NCBI RefSeq assembly: GCF_015354445.1
Contig: NZ_JADKYT010000002.1
Location: 1 to 64,000, forward strand
Direction: 5' to 3'
Source of the DNA: Methylophilus sp. QUAN
GTDB taxonomy: Bacteria; Pseudomonadota; Gammaproteobacteria; Burkholderiales; Methylophilaceae
Length of the DNA stretch: 64,000 nucleotides
Shown here: in pieces, positions 28,801 to 35,544 of the stretch
Numbering within the stretch: the stretch's first letter is position 1
Layout of the letters: each line of letters begins with the position of its first letter
Program-made: the position numbers and the translations under genes
Notes under the pieces: model-generated
Database searches by the model: none
Told to the model about the DNA's origin: nothing
The model's input: only the letters and a program-made list of their open reading frames with translations

Positions 28801-30165
28801 GTCCAACACAATCGTGCTGACGATATCTCACAAGTCATTGCGGGTATTGACTTTGCGTTGCCAAGCGTCAAATACTCCAGTCTGGAAGTCAACGGTGGTG
28901 GGGATGTAGTAATTAAAGCTGGCCGGAATATCAATCTAGGGGAGTCTTTTGGTATCCTATCTCTTGCGAATACCCAAAATCCCAATCTGTCTAGCAAGTC
29001 TGCCAATATCACGATGATGGCTGGACTTGGAGAAACTGGGGCTAATGTTGATCAATTTATTGCAACTTACATTGATCCTGCTGGTGCGGGCCCAGCAACT
29101 TTACGTAACGACCAAACTGAGTTGGCAAAGTATCGTAAAAACACTGCGAATAGAATAGTTTCGTATATGAATGAGCTGAAAGGGTTAGCACTTTCCGGGG
29201 ATGACTCTGAAGATGTGCAGAGTGCCTTTAGCCTATTCATGGCACTTGATAAACCGCATCAGGAATTGTTCGCTCAACGACAATTTCAAGCAGAATTACT
29301 GGACGCCGGTAAAGAGTATATTGATACCGCCAGTACAGTCAGGGCAGATAATGCAATTGCTACATTATTCCCTGCTAAGGACTATAAGGGGGATATTCTG
29401 ATGTATCAAAGTCAGATGCGCACTTCCCGCAATGGCAATATTAGTTTGTTTGCACCAGGCGGTTTAATCAATGTGGGTGTGCCGGTTGTTAACTCTGAAC
29501 CTTCCGAAGACAATGGATCTAAAGTGATTCCTAGAATTAAGCGTGATATTGGTATTGTGACGGAAAAAGGAGGCAATATCGGTGCCTATGCTGATGGTAA
29601 TTTCATGGTCAATCAGTCAAAAGTGATTACGCAGTATGGTAGTGACATTCTTATCTGGTCTAATCATGGAGATATTGATGCCGGTAGGGGCTCCAAAGCA
29701 GCAATTTCAGTCCCCGAGCGTGAAGTCGGCGTGAATGCCAACGGTGATGTCACCGTGGAGGTAAAAGGGGTGGCTGCTGGTTCAGGCATTCGTGCACAGA
29801 CTTATGACCCCGATGGTCCTAATGGCCCGCTGCAAGGACCTAAACTCGAAGATGCCACAGTTGCGTTATTCGCGCCGCGTGGTGTATTGGATGCGGGTGA
29901 AGCAGGCGTCGCTGCGGGTAACTTGTTGGTTGGTGCAACCCAGGTGTTGAACAGCTCCAACATTACCGTCTCAGGTACGTCTTCCGGGGTGCCGGTGGCC
30001 GATACAGGTAGTCTGGCAGGCGCGGCACTGAGTTCGGCCAGTACTTCTGCTGGGGCCGCCAATACCATGACTGAAAATCTGGGTAACCAGATGAATAATC
30101 AAAATGTTACACCTAAAGAGATGCCGCCTATCGTGACGGTAAAAACGATTCGTTTGGAGGATTAA
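19876..30165 (+). CDS. giant filamentous hemagglutinin-like two-partner secretion exoprotein TpsA (DUF3739 type)
   Basis: A 3429-residue surface or released protein. It begins with an extended signal peptide region (MMNKLRFKLVFSKRLGMLVPIAEIARTHQ; LLMAGCLSWASAPVLA), followed by a TPS secretion domain (about residues 75-330: NTMNITTTMQNAVIRWDSFNIGSQAAVNF, ANQNGVYFGAGSQVNVGSL) that TpsB recognises. The long middle is made of beta-helix repeats rich in Gly, Asn, Thr and Val with no cysteine-rich or toxin module. The last ~500 residues match the DUF3739-type ending of FhaB-like proteins (GDILMYQSQMRTSRNGNISLFAPGG, SNHGDIDAGRG, VALFAPRGVLDAGEAG). Likely adhesin or matrix protein. Bases ~28300-29650 are visibly more AT-rich than the rest. 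No immunity gene or CdiA-type toxin tip follows. Confidence 0.92.
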   Translation: MMNKLRFKLVFSKRLGMLVPIAEIARTHQKTVTLSGAVDQEVCVEVMLRPLWRISTRSVVLLMAGCLSWASAPVLADDSNVLPVQQGGGYNLPAGVSIPTPVNNTMNITTTMQNAVIRWDSFNIGSQAAVNFIMPNATSSVLNRVMGSGASFINGTLTANGHVYIANQNGVYFGAGSQVNVGSLTVTTLDNLKNNNIETIYQNGILSNKTEPVFSFADAVGVIDVAKGANIETKGSGGRVMLLAPDVTNSGVIKTPEGQTILAAGKTIYLSTLDKFAGLLVEVSSGGTATNLGQIVADHGNASLIGLAVNQQGSITASTSVRANGSIYLKAKEIQSLGTPGNDVYGKVTLGTGSKTAVTIDTKDTEEVFDAQAITPSMIDIKGKNIAIDGSVIANSGQVNVTATDNQGDNSSLFLGDHALIDVSGVDATAPMSRNQLAIQLYSDQLRDSPVLRGGALFGEILFLDARKGTKLLSQSVIDQAKAGITRTVAERSTNGGQVNLSAVNMVSKAGSKIDLSAGSTTYTEGTIRESSLLINGKWVLASEALPNTPYQGISDYYSVSSERWGQTRRWALTANALNGLAGASTENAAKSASVSGYLQPGYQQGGNAGALNVATTNMALQGDVLASTVSGLYQRGETDTHSTPLGGTFKLTYNNSGALNIVSSAAPLSENFNEDSQLSTEQKQTSELSTAMLANGVNHVVIKTTGQVNLNTDINMQANGSLHVLGSGGVNVNNDIRLPSGTVVLSASQSADVNVANNAKINVAGLFTNDLPGVNGAMLGKVALDGGKITVGSIIVHKDTGDIITDDSITKDPLTLYSGLHMGQGASMDASSGAWLNQRGQLTAGHGGDISVTMADNRIGAGSFSSYGMMVNGQQTQGGHLAVRLQGEQATGLVEHIQLGGINPQQENTLWLSEGFFQQGGFSNYTISNTDRLNGDVIIGDQANSLVTIRPEQHSRVLGSSARVAQSGSDLNALVSKTSLAGSLRTPASLAVVAGDDLTLQSNASIVTDTPASQSGPRGNVSLTSKGQMTILGDITAPGGDIKLAIENITPDKGDFTLPNKSFDPTLSLFLGANATLSARAQYVMPPTSDGNLRTAFVTKAGNISLTAGNGVLIAKEGSVIDVSGTSGNVDLSVPGGYARQSVAGGAGVISLSGRDGVALDGTLLGTPSGQGEGGTLNITLGGVGGGGVEGSDTPLYFANGTRVLTVTNNKELMAANNTAGSNNANLINTSNSSTRPLTTAQGVGQISAEQIRQGGFDNIALTVENVSTTTGDAIHFANTTMSVPSLLMLNATTFSGSANLNASTLVLANKSTVDMDSSQLTAGTDIFKARANFIEIQGPVAINQVGQTSLYSQSDIRARGLITSLQGTASLSSPGLIQLDAAQIYPATAVNFTVTATGAGSRIEVSNQSKTASTVPLSAVGSLTLNADSILQAGVLRAPLGQITLNASHDLTLAPGSLTSVSAEGSLIPYAVTVLGGTDLADTEGAINNFMTAIDKKKVTLNANNMNLQAGSRVDISGNGDTMAYEWIPGIGGSVDVLSQTGYYAVLPSLGNQYAPYDYLMSAGSDVGIGQAVYLSGGNGLAAGKYTLLPAHYALLPGAFLVSANGANIQLNTQLTQADGTGLSSGYLTKIDGTSRGQYTSFNIVNGNSFYKDYGTKNYKGLAEYLVSSGNALLTKNAIRDGKETPRLTNDAGQLVLAAGNSLNLEGSINTSNVAGAKGALVDISSNDIRVVSTVDPLQAGVLQISADQLSKINADSILLGGSRTVSGKTQTITTTASNVTFSNDSDHAVQSGELIVASKDTITVNQGAVVKTGAKQDKTGTTTLVTSGDGALLAVSAKNDFDFSRTDVTATPTTGRLIIEDGATVTAARSMVLDATNAFDQSGAIQVADGGTVTLGANQYAIGDQPVNGATHINSDTLGDFGRLSAITFNSYKNIDILGAVNFGNNNLNITFNTAGIAHHDAGNVNINANNFVLKNTNNALFTAPAALNGQLAINANQITFGDTGSVSSNIDGFNHVSLNANKDIRFAGTGTVNINADQTTMSSAVMTADSGANYSLASTGSLQTVSNGQQSVNTSGLGATLNLSATDMQLGGKLVLNAGAVNAVARSGNLTVTSGGAIDVSAATVAFDSTHSATTDAGNVHLTSAQGNVQIENNALLNLKGGATAGDAGTLQVEAKNGRFVVADGTLLGQAAKGEKTASLKLDVASLDNFSDVNKALESGRFNESRDIRVRSGDVTIAAGDTVTAHAFTLGVDGGNATVAGHINADGDKGGDVAIYAKGLVTLANTAQITARGQAANQSSGDRQTGSGGSVLLSSNSLSTVNAVSADTGALIDTSGYDAAANGKVGVDGYDGSVTLRGARGTTGTANTVNVAFNTTAAIKGASEVTVEGSRTYTTTAFTAANMAGMISDTNSFYNANTGTGNYALTQDGSSVKVLPHIEVRSTTGNAATAMTVGTADVNLRSFGALLAGRGGSLTLRSNGNLTFSGSLSDGFSTANTTGVLQPNANTFNFNLIAGADYSAANITETKAGTGDFKLENNKIIRTGTGDISIAVGGNMTLGNVSSVIYTVGKEEAALSGFTPASVGTNVPTAASYVNNGGDIAIDVAGNITGAATTQSVNQWLLRQGGNGADTSWWVRPDLFQQGVAALGGGNVNIQAGGNITNVSASSATNAQFVKTLDAKGNEVRKSLVNGGGDVSVSAGGNLTNGVYYVGRGKLELEAGDSVLKSGTTGTVIALQDASADVRAKNNVKIETAFNPTLWVQGSTLTKLTDGTYFNTYAEDSALNVTSLSGNVEVGLSSNKAIAVTGLNSQIYNTLINYDMSAIHPGTVNATAFAGDITTYKMILAPAKNGNLNLLAAGSIVGGSTTGGSANPTADILLSDADLNFVLNVFNPTIGGTNDSNITKILGSLKTGVSAVPVHVNDSVPATIVAKNGDIILTGKPGVIESTNVFGIKSSKPVYINAGKNVSLHASVQHNRADDISQVIAGIDFALPSVKYSSLEVNGGGDVVIKAGRNINLGESFGILSLANTQNPNLSSKSANITMMAGLGETGANVDQFIATYIDPAGAGPATLRNDQTELAKYRKNTANRIVSYMNELKGLALSGDDSEDVQSAFSLFMALDKPHQELFAQRQFQAELLDAGKEYIDTASTVRADNAIATLFPAKDYKGDILMYQSQMRTSRNGNISLFAPGGLINVGVPVVNSEPSEDNGSKVIPRIKRDIGIVTEKGGNIGAYADGNFMVNQSKVITQYGSDILIWSNHGDIDAGRGSKAAISVPEREVGVNANGDVTVEVKGVAAGSGIRAQTYDPDGPNGPLQGPKLEDATVALFAPRGVLDAGEAGVAAGNLLVGATQVLNSSNITVSGTSSGVPVADTGSLAGAALSSASTSAGAANTMTENLGNQMNNQNVTPKEMPPIVTVKTIRLED

Positions 30166-30177
30166 ACGCTTGACCGT

Positions 30178-30207
30178 AAAAACGCCCACCGACAGGTGGG
30201 CGTTTTT
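30178..30207. terminator. bidirectional rho-independent terminator
   Basis: AAAAACGCCCACC pairs with GGTGGGCGTTTTT around GACA: a perfect 13-bp stem with A and T runs on both sides. It serves both tpsA and the convergent esterase gene. Confidence 0.95.
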
Positions 30208-30219
30208 ATTTCTCTGCCA

Positions 30220-31314
30220 TTAATGTATTTCCCCGTTGCCAGCAAAGGCCTTGCGCAACTCGCCAATCGCGAACACCTGTGCTTCCCGGGCTTTGGAAAC
30301 GACGTCGGCCATGCCAAAAAACTCATGGGTGACGCCTGTGTAATGGCGATATGAAACAGATACGCCATCATGCTTCAGGCGTTCGGCAAAAGCTCTGCCT
30401 TCTTCATATAACGGGTCTATTTCTGCCGTGATGATGGTGGCAGGAGGGAGTTGTTTCAGCGATCGTGCCTTATCCGGCAAGGCATAAGCACTATTGGCCT
30501 CCAGAGGCTGGCTATAGTGCCCGAAAAACCAGTGCATCATGGCGGCATTCAATGGTTTGGCATGGGCATTGTCTTCATAGGATGCATTCTGCGTGTCATT
30601 ATTGACCAGTGGATAAATTAGCAATTGATGTAGCGGCAGAGGTACATCCTTGTCTCGCGCCATGAGTGAGGTCACCACGGCAAGATTGCCCCCTGCGCTT
30701 TCACCGGCCACGGCAATGCGCTGGCGGTCACCATTTAGCTCTCCAGCATGTTGACGCAACCATTGGTAGGCTGCAAACGCTTCATTCGGCTGAGTCGGGA
30801 ATGGGTGTTCAGGCGCCAGGTGATAATCGACCGCGACCACGATGGCCTGTACACCTTGTGAGAGTGCCAGAATCGACGCTTCATAGGTTTTACTGTCGGC
30901 TAGCACAAAGCCACCGCCATGAAAGTAGAGGATGACCGGAAAAGGCCCTTCGCCGATAGGTGTGTAGACGTGTGCAGGAATACTCTCTAACGGCCCGCCG
31001 GGGATGCTGATTTCCTGGCTGAAAACCTGGGCAGTGGCGGGGAACTGGCCTTTTTCCTGCAACAAGCGCTTGACCGCATCTGCGGGTGTCGGTTGCAAGC
31101 GCGCTTCCGTTGGTGTCAAAGTTTCAATCGGCTTGCCACCCAGTGCTGTCAATGCATCCAGCACTAATTGCATGTCCGGGTCTGCCTTTGGTGGCTCAGG
31201 TAGCGCAGGCATCATTTCGGCCAATGGGGCACCGCCTTCAATGCCAGGCACTGTATCAATACTGGGTACTAGGGCTGCGACTTTGTCGAGTAACGATTCA
31301 TGTGTGCTTGCCAT
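30220..31314 (-). CDS. alpha/beta-hydrolase esterase/lipase, hormone-sensitive lipase family
   Basis: A 364-residue enzyme without signal peptide, so probably cytoplasmic. The family IV (hormone-sensitive lipase-like) oxyanion-hole motif HGGGF (in ILYFHGGGFVLAD), nucleophile elbow GESAGGN, and the later Asp (EIDPLYEEG) and His (GVTHEFFGM) of the triad are all present. The N-terminal ~90 residues form the cap region common in this family. Substrate unknown; probably short-chain esters. It stands alone, convergent with tpsA, and appears unrelated to the surrounding secretion genes. Confidence 0.88.
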   Translation of the reverse strand: MASTHESLLDKVAALVPSIDTVPGIEGGAPLAEMMPALPEPPKADPDMQLVLDALTALGGKPIETLTPTEARLQPTPADAVKRLLQEKGQFPATAQVFSQEISIPGGPLESIPAHVYTPIGEGPFPVILYFHGGGFVLADSKTYEASILALSQGVQAIVVAVDYHLAPEHPFPTQPNEAFAAYQWLRQHAGELNGDRQRIAVAGESAGGNLAVVTSLMARDKDVPLPLHQLLIYPLVNNDTQNASYEDNAHAKPLNAAMMHWFFGHYSQPLEANSAYALPDKARSLKQLPPATIITAEIDPLYEEGRAFAERLKHDGVSVSYRHYTGVTHEFFGMADVVSKAREAQVFAIGELRKAFAGNGEIH

Positions 31315-31602
31315 TCTGCGTCCTTTCTTGAGTTCAAACTGATCAAAATCAAACTGTAGGCCAGCTTGCGGGACATGGCTGTCCGGTGTGGGAGCAATCT
31401 AATGTAGGACAAGCCATCCGGCACAATGTTGGTGCATGTGACTAGTGCAATGGTCTGGGTATTGACCAAAAACTGTACGAATTGCAGCTGGTTTTCTAGT
31501 CCGACCTGCCTAGCACGCTGGAGTGAAACTTAATATTGACGGCAATCTAAATTGCTAAAGTGTTCAGGCTTTTATCGAGTCATAAAAACTTCGGAGTCCT
31601 GA
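31315..31602. promoter_or_regulatory. divergent promoter region with a degenerate lux-box-like site (31496-31513)
   Basis: This 288-bp gap separates the esterase from the nuclease operon. CTAGTCC-GACC-TGCCTAG at 31496-31513 keeps the left arm exactly, the four-base spacer, and CTAG of the right arm (TGCCTAG for GGACTAG). It lies 90 bases before the nuclease start. A further ACTAGT occurs near 31441. No clear sigma-70 promoter is visible. The rest of the gap shows no gene. Confidence 0.5.
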
Positions 31603-34600
31603 ATGAAATTGAAAAAAATGCATTGGGCGCTGGCCTGGTTAGGCCTGTCCTCCCTAAGTCTTCCTGTCTATGCTGAGGTGGTGATTAGCCAGATTTATGG
31701 CGGCCAGGGCAGTGTGTATAACCAGGACTTTGTTGAGTTATTCAATGCTGGTTCTGCCGCGGTGAATATCAATGGCTGGTCTGTGCAATATGGTAGTGCG
31801 ACCGGTACCGGCAACTTCGCTGCCAATGGCGTGACCACACTGTCTGGCGTGTTACAGCCTGGTCAATATTACCTGGTGGGCTTGCGCAGTGCCGCCAATG
31901 GCCTGGCATTACCTACGCCTGATGTGGGCAATAACGCTACCGATATGAGCGGCACCAATGGCAAGGTGGTGCTGGTGAATAACAGCACTGGCCTGGCCTG
32001 TAACGGTGGTTCAGTGGTGTGTAGCCCGGCCCAGTTAGCACAGATTGTGGACTTGGTCGGCTATGGTACGGCTAACTTCTTTGAAGGAGCAGTGGCTTCG
32101 GCCATCAACAGCAGCACAGCTTTGTTACGTAAAAACAATGGCTGCCAGGATACTAACCAGAACGGCAGCGATTTTGTGACAGGTGCACCCGCGCCACGTA
32201 ATAGCAGCAGTGCAGTCAATGTGTGTGGCGGCGGTAGCGGCACTAATCAGCCGATTGTGACTTCCTGCCCAACGGTGACTTTGCAAGTGGGCGAAGCTGG
32301 CTCGGTATTGCTGCAAGCGTCTGATGCTGACAGCATCGTGAATGCGGCAACCTTGTCAGCCTCTGCGCCAGCCGGTATTACATTGAGCAACTTTGTCGCC
32401 GCGGGCAGTGATGGTCAGTCTGCCAGTGCGAGCTTGCAACTGGATGGCAGCTTGCCAGCAGGTAACTATGCTGTTGACGTGCAGTTTGCCAACAACGAAG
32501 CCCAAACGGCCACGTGCAGCGTGAGCATCAATGTACAAAGCAGCAGCATTACCCGTATTTTCCAGATTCAGGGCAGCGCCTTGGGCGTGGGCTCAGTGAG
32601 TCCGCTCAATGGGCAGACCGTGACCACTGAAGGTGTCGTGACAGCTGTGTTCCCAGGTTTGAATGGTTTTTACATACAAGATGCTAGCGGCGATGGCAAT
32701 CCACAGACTTCTGACGGTATTTTTGTCTACCTGGGTTCGGGCGTGACACCGACTGTGAGCAAAGGCCAGAAAGTCCGCATGACTGCCAGCGTAACGGAAT
32801 TCAATACTATCACCGAGCTGATCAATATCAGCGGCTTGCAAGTGTTGAGCAGCAACAATGTGATTCTGCCAACAGACATCACATTGCCAGAAGTGACGGA
32901 AGGCGATCTCGAAGCGTATGAAGGTATGCTGGTGCGCATCACCACGCCAATGACCGCTTCACAGAATTACTTTCAAGGCCGTTATGGCCAGGTGACCTTA
33001 TCTGCCGAAGGCCGCATGATCAAGCCTAGCAATGTGTTCCCGGCGACGTCTGCGGCGGCGGCACAACTGGCGGATGACAATGCGCGCCGCCGCCTGGTGC
33101 TGGATGACGGCAGCAGTGTGCAAAACCCCAACCCGATTCCATTTATCGGCGAAGACAATACCTTGCGTGCGGGTGACGTCGTGGAAAACCTGACCGGGGT
33201 GATAGACCATGGCCTGATCACGGCGTCTAACCCAGGCCCGCGTGATTACAAACTGCACCCCACGGAGGCTGTGCAATTTACGCGTGAAAACCACCGTACT
33301 GCCGCACCTGCCAGCGTGCAGGGCAACCTCAAAGTTGCCAGCTTTAATGTACTCAACTATTTCACCACCTTCACTAACGGCGCTACTGCCAGTGGCCAGA
33401 GTGGGCAAGGTTGCAGCTTGGGTGGCAGCGTGTCTGCGTCTAACTGCCGCGGTGCCAATAACCTGGTCGAGTTCAACCGCCAGCGTAACAAAATCATCCG
33501 TGCCTTGACGGCGATGAATGCCGACGTAGTGGGTTTGATGGAGATCCAGAACAACGGCATCACCGCCGCGCAAAATCTGGTCGATGGCTTGAATGGCGTC
33601 TTAGGTGCCAATACCTATGCAGTAATTGCTGACCCGGCGACAGGTACAGGCACCGATGCGATCAAGGTGGCCATGATCTACAAACCGTCCAAACTGACAC
33701 CGACTGCTGCGGCACTGTCTGATAACGACAGTATCAACAACCGTCCAACCCTGGCGCAGACCTTTAAGGCCGCCAATGGTGAGAAGTTCTCAGTCCTGGT
33801 TAACCACTTTAAATCCAAGAGCTGCTCGGATGCTGCAGGCGGTAACCAGGATCAGGGCGATGGCCAAGGGTGCTACAACCCGCAACGCCTGGCCCAGGCC
33901 AACCGTTTGTTGCAGTTCATCAATACGGTGCAAACGCAGTCTGGCGATAGCGATGTGGTGGTGATTGGCGACCTCAATGCGTATGGTAAAGAAGACCCTA
34001 TCCTGACGCTGGCGGCGGGTGGTTTGCAAGACCAGATCGCCCGTTTTAACGGTGACACGGATTACTCCTACGTGTTTGATGGCGAAGCCGGTTACCTGGA
34101 CCATGCCCTGGCGAGCAGCAGTATGGCCGCACAAGTGACAGGCACCTCGCACTGGCATATCAATGCGGATGAGCCGTTTGTGATTGATTACAACACCGAG
34201 TTCAAACCGCAAGACCTCTATAGCGATAGCCCTTACCGTTCTTCAGACCATGACCCGGTGATCGTCGGCGTGCAACTGGTGAAAACCATCAGCGGCAGCA
34301 GCCAGCGCGACACGCTGGTAGGCACCGTGGGTGACGATGTCATCACCGGTGGAGTGGGTGCAGACACTATCACCGGGCTGGCTGGGCGTGACACCTTTGT
34401 CTACCAAGGCATGCGTGATGCGACTGACACCATCACTGACTTTACGCCAGGCGAAGATCAACTGGACATCGTTGAACTGCTGCAAAGCGTAGGTTACACC
34501 GGTAGCCAGCCGTTTGCAGACGGTGTTGCACGCTGGGTAAGTGTTACAGGCGGTGTGCAATTGCAGATCGACACCGACGGCACTGCAGGGGCGGCGACTG

Positions 34601-34671
34601 CCAAACCGCTGGTGACCTTAAAAGGATTAGCCATGAATCAACTGGACGCCCACAGAGATGTGCGCTGGTAA
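31603..34671 (+). CDS. extracellular nuclease (ExeM/NucH-like) with lamin-tail domain and RTX type I secretion tail
   Basis: A 1022-residue secreted enzyme. After a signal-like N-terminus (MHWALAWLGLSSLSLPVYA) come a lamin-tail-type domain (VVISQIYGGQGSVYNQDFVELFNAG, ~24-200), an Ig-like and an OB-like segment (~230-560), and an endonuclease/exonuclease/phosphatase domain from ~575 with LKVASFNVLNYF, GLMEIQNNG (metal-binding Glu), VIGDLNAYGKED and SSDHDPV. The last ~120 residues contain RTX-like repeats (TLVGTVGDDVITGGVGADTITGLAGRD spread over 34310-34400) and a TDFTPGEDQLDI ending of type I secretion substrates. A Sec-type signal together with an RTX tail is odd. This is the domain order of ExeM-type extracellular DNases. 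First gene of a four-gene operon. Confidence 0.88.
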   Translation: MKLKKMHWALAWLGLSSLSLPVYAEVVISQIYGGQGSVYNQDFVELFNAGSAAVNINGWSVQYGSATGTGNFAANGVTTLSGVLQPGQYYLVGLRSAANGLALPTPDVGNNATDMSGTNGKVVLVNNSTGLACNGGSVVCSPAQLAQIVDLVGYGTANFFEGAVASAINSSTALLRKNNGCQDTNQNGSDFVTGAPAPRNSSSAVNVCGGGSGTNQPIVTSCPTVTLQVGEAGSVLLQASDADSIVNAATLSASAPAGITLSNFVAAGSDGQSASASLQLDGSLPAGNYAVDVQFANNEAQTATCSVSINVQSSSITRIFQIQGSALGVGSVSPLNGQTVTTEGVVTAVFPGLNGFYIQDASGDGNPQTSDGIFVYLGSGVTPTVSKGQKVRMTASVTEFNTITELINISGLQVLSSNNVILPTDITLPEVTEGDLEAYEGMLVRITTPMTASQNYFQGRYGQVTLSAEGRMIKPSNVFPATSAAAAQLADDNARRRLVLDDGSSVQNPNPIPFIGEDNTLRAGDVVENLTGVIDHGLITASNPGPRDYKLHPTEAVQFTRENHRTAAPASVQGNLKVASFNVLNYFTTFTNGATASGQSGQGCSLGGSVSASNCRGANNLVEFNRQRNKIIRALTAMNADVVGLMEIQNNGITAAQNLVDGLNGVLGANTYAVIADPATGTGTDAIKVAMIYKPSKLTPTAAALSDNDSINNRPTLAQTFKAANGEKFSVLVNHFKSKSCSDAAGGNQDQGDGQGCYNPQRLAQANRLLQFINTVQTQSGDSDVVVIGDLNAYGKEDPILTLAAGGLQDQIARFNGDTDYSYVFDGEAGYLDHALASSSMAAQVTGTSHWHINADEPFVIDYNTEFKPQDLYSDSPYRSSDHDPVIVGVQLVKTISGSSQRDTLVGTVGDDVITGGVGADTITGLAGRDTFVYQGMRDATDTITDFTPGEDQLDIVELLQSVGYTGSQPFADGVARWVSVTGGVQLQIDTDGTAGAATAKPLVTLKGLAMNQLDAHRDVRW

Positions 34672-34724
34672 TTCAGTATCAATCATCAATCAATGTTTCA
34701 AATATCTAGTGAGAGGATAGTTTT

Positions 34725-35492
34725 ATGAAAAAGATCAGTTTAATCGCCGCTTTGTTGTTGTCCAGCCAGGCCAACGCGGCCCTGAATGCCGGTGACATTA
34801 TGTTCACTGCCTTTAACGCCGACGAAGATGGTTTGTCTTTTGTGACGTTTGTCGACATTGCCGCTAACACCACCATCTACTTCAGCGATAACGAGTGGAC
34901 TGGCAGTGCATTCAATACTGGCGAAAGCTACAACCAGTGGGTTTCCGGCGATGTGGTTGCTGCTGGTACTGTGGTGCGTTTCTCCGCTTATGACAAAACC
35001 ACGCTGTCAGCTTCTACCGGTGTGTTGTCCCGCGTCAGCGTAGGTGGCAGCAGCAACTGGGGGATTTCCAATTCTGGCGAAACCGTTTATGCCTACCTGG
35101 GCACTGGCGCCACCACGCCAACGACTTTCCTGAGCGCGATTACCAACGGCAAATTTACAACAGATGGCTCTTTGACCAACACAGGTCTGACTGCAGGTGT
35201 GAATGCCATTGAGCTGACTGCTAAAGCAGGTGCTTCCAGCGAGCCAGACTACGCCGAGTACAACGGTGTGCGTGACGGCCTGAATAACTTTGCTGATTAC
35301 AAAGCGCAAGTGGCAAACGTGAATAACTGGAACGTAGACACCGTGAATAACAGTGCCTCTGCCGCATTGGTGCCTAACACCACTGCCTTTACTGTCGCTG
35401 CGGTGACGCCAGTGCCAGAAGCTGACAGCGTAGGCATGTTGCTGGCTGGCTTGGGCGTATTGGCCTTGGTACGTCGTCGCCAAGCACGTTAA
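34725..35492 (+). CDS. PEP-CTERM surface protein with lamin-tail-like domain
   Basis: A 255-residue exported protein with signal peptide (MKKISLIAALLLSSQANA) and a domain beginning LNAGDIMFTAFNADEDGLSFVTFVDIAANTTIYFSDNEWTG, which resembles secreted lamin-tail-like domains often attached to nucleases. The PEP-CTERM tail is VPEADSVGMLLAGLGVLALVRRRQAR, very close to that of the protein at 15548. It follows the nuclease gene by 53 bases, with GAGAGGA upstream of its start, so it probably works with the nuclease at the cell surface or in the matrix. Confidence 0.87.
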   Translation: MKKISLIAALLLSSQANAALNAGDIMFTAFNADEDGLSFVTFVDIAANTTIYFSDNEWTGSAFNTGESYNQWVSGDVVAAGTVVRFSAYDKTTLSASTGVLSRVSVGGSSNWGISNSGETVYAYLGTGATTPTTFLSAITNGKFTTDGSLTNTGLTAGVNAIELTAKAGASSEPDYAEYNGVRDGLNNFADYKAQVANVNNWNVDTVNNSASAALVPNTTAFTVAAVTPVPEADSVGMLLAGLGVLALVRRRQAR

Positions 35493-35544
35493 TACTTGAA
35501 TGAATGCGTGCCGTGATGTGTCACGGCACGACATGGAGAATGTA

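Noticed and set aside
20127-30068. Many long open frames on the minus strand under the tpsA gene
   Set aside because: They are low-complexity mirror frames of the repeat-rich tpsA sequence, without ribosome-binding sites or recognisable proteins.
19876-30165. Contact-dependent inhibition system (CdiA) with toxin tip and immunity gene
   Set aside because: The C-terminus is a DUF3739-type FhaB ending without a VENN-type junction, and a terminator follows directly with no small immunity gene.
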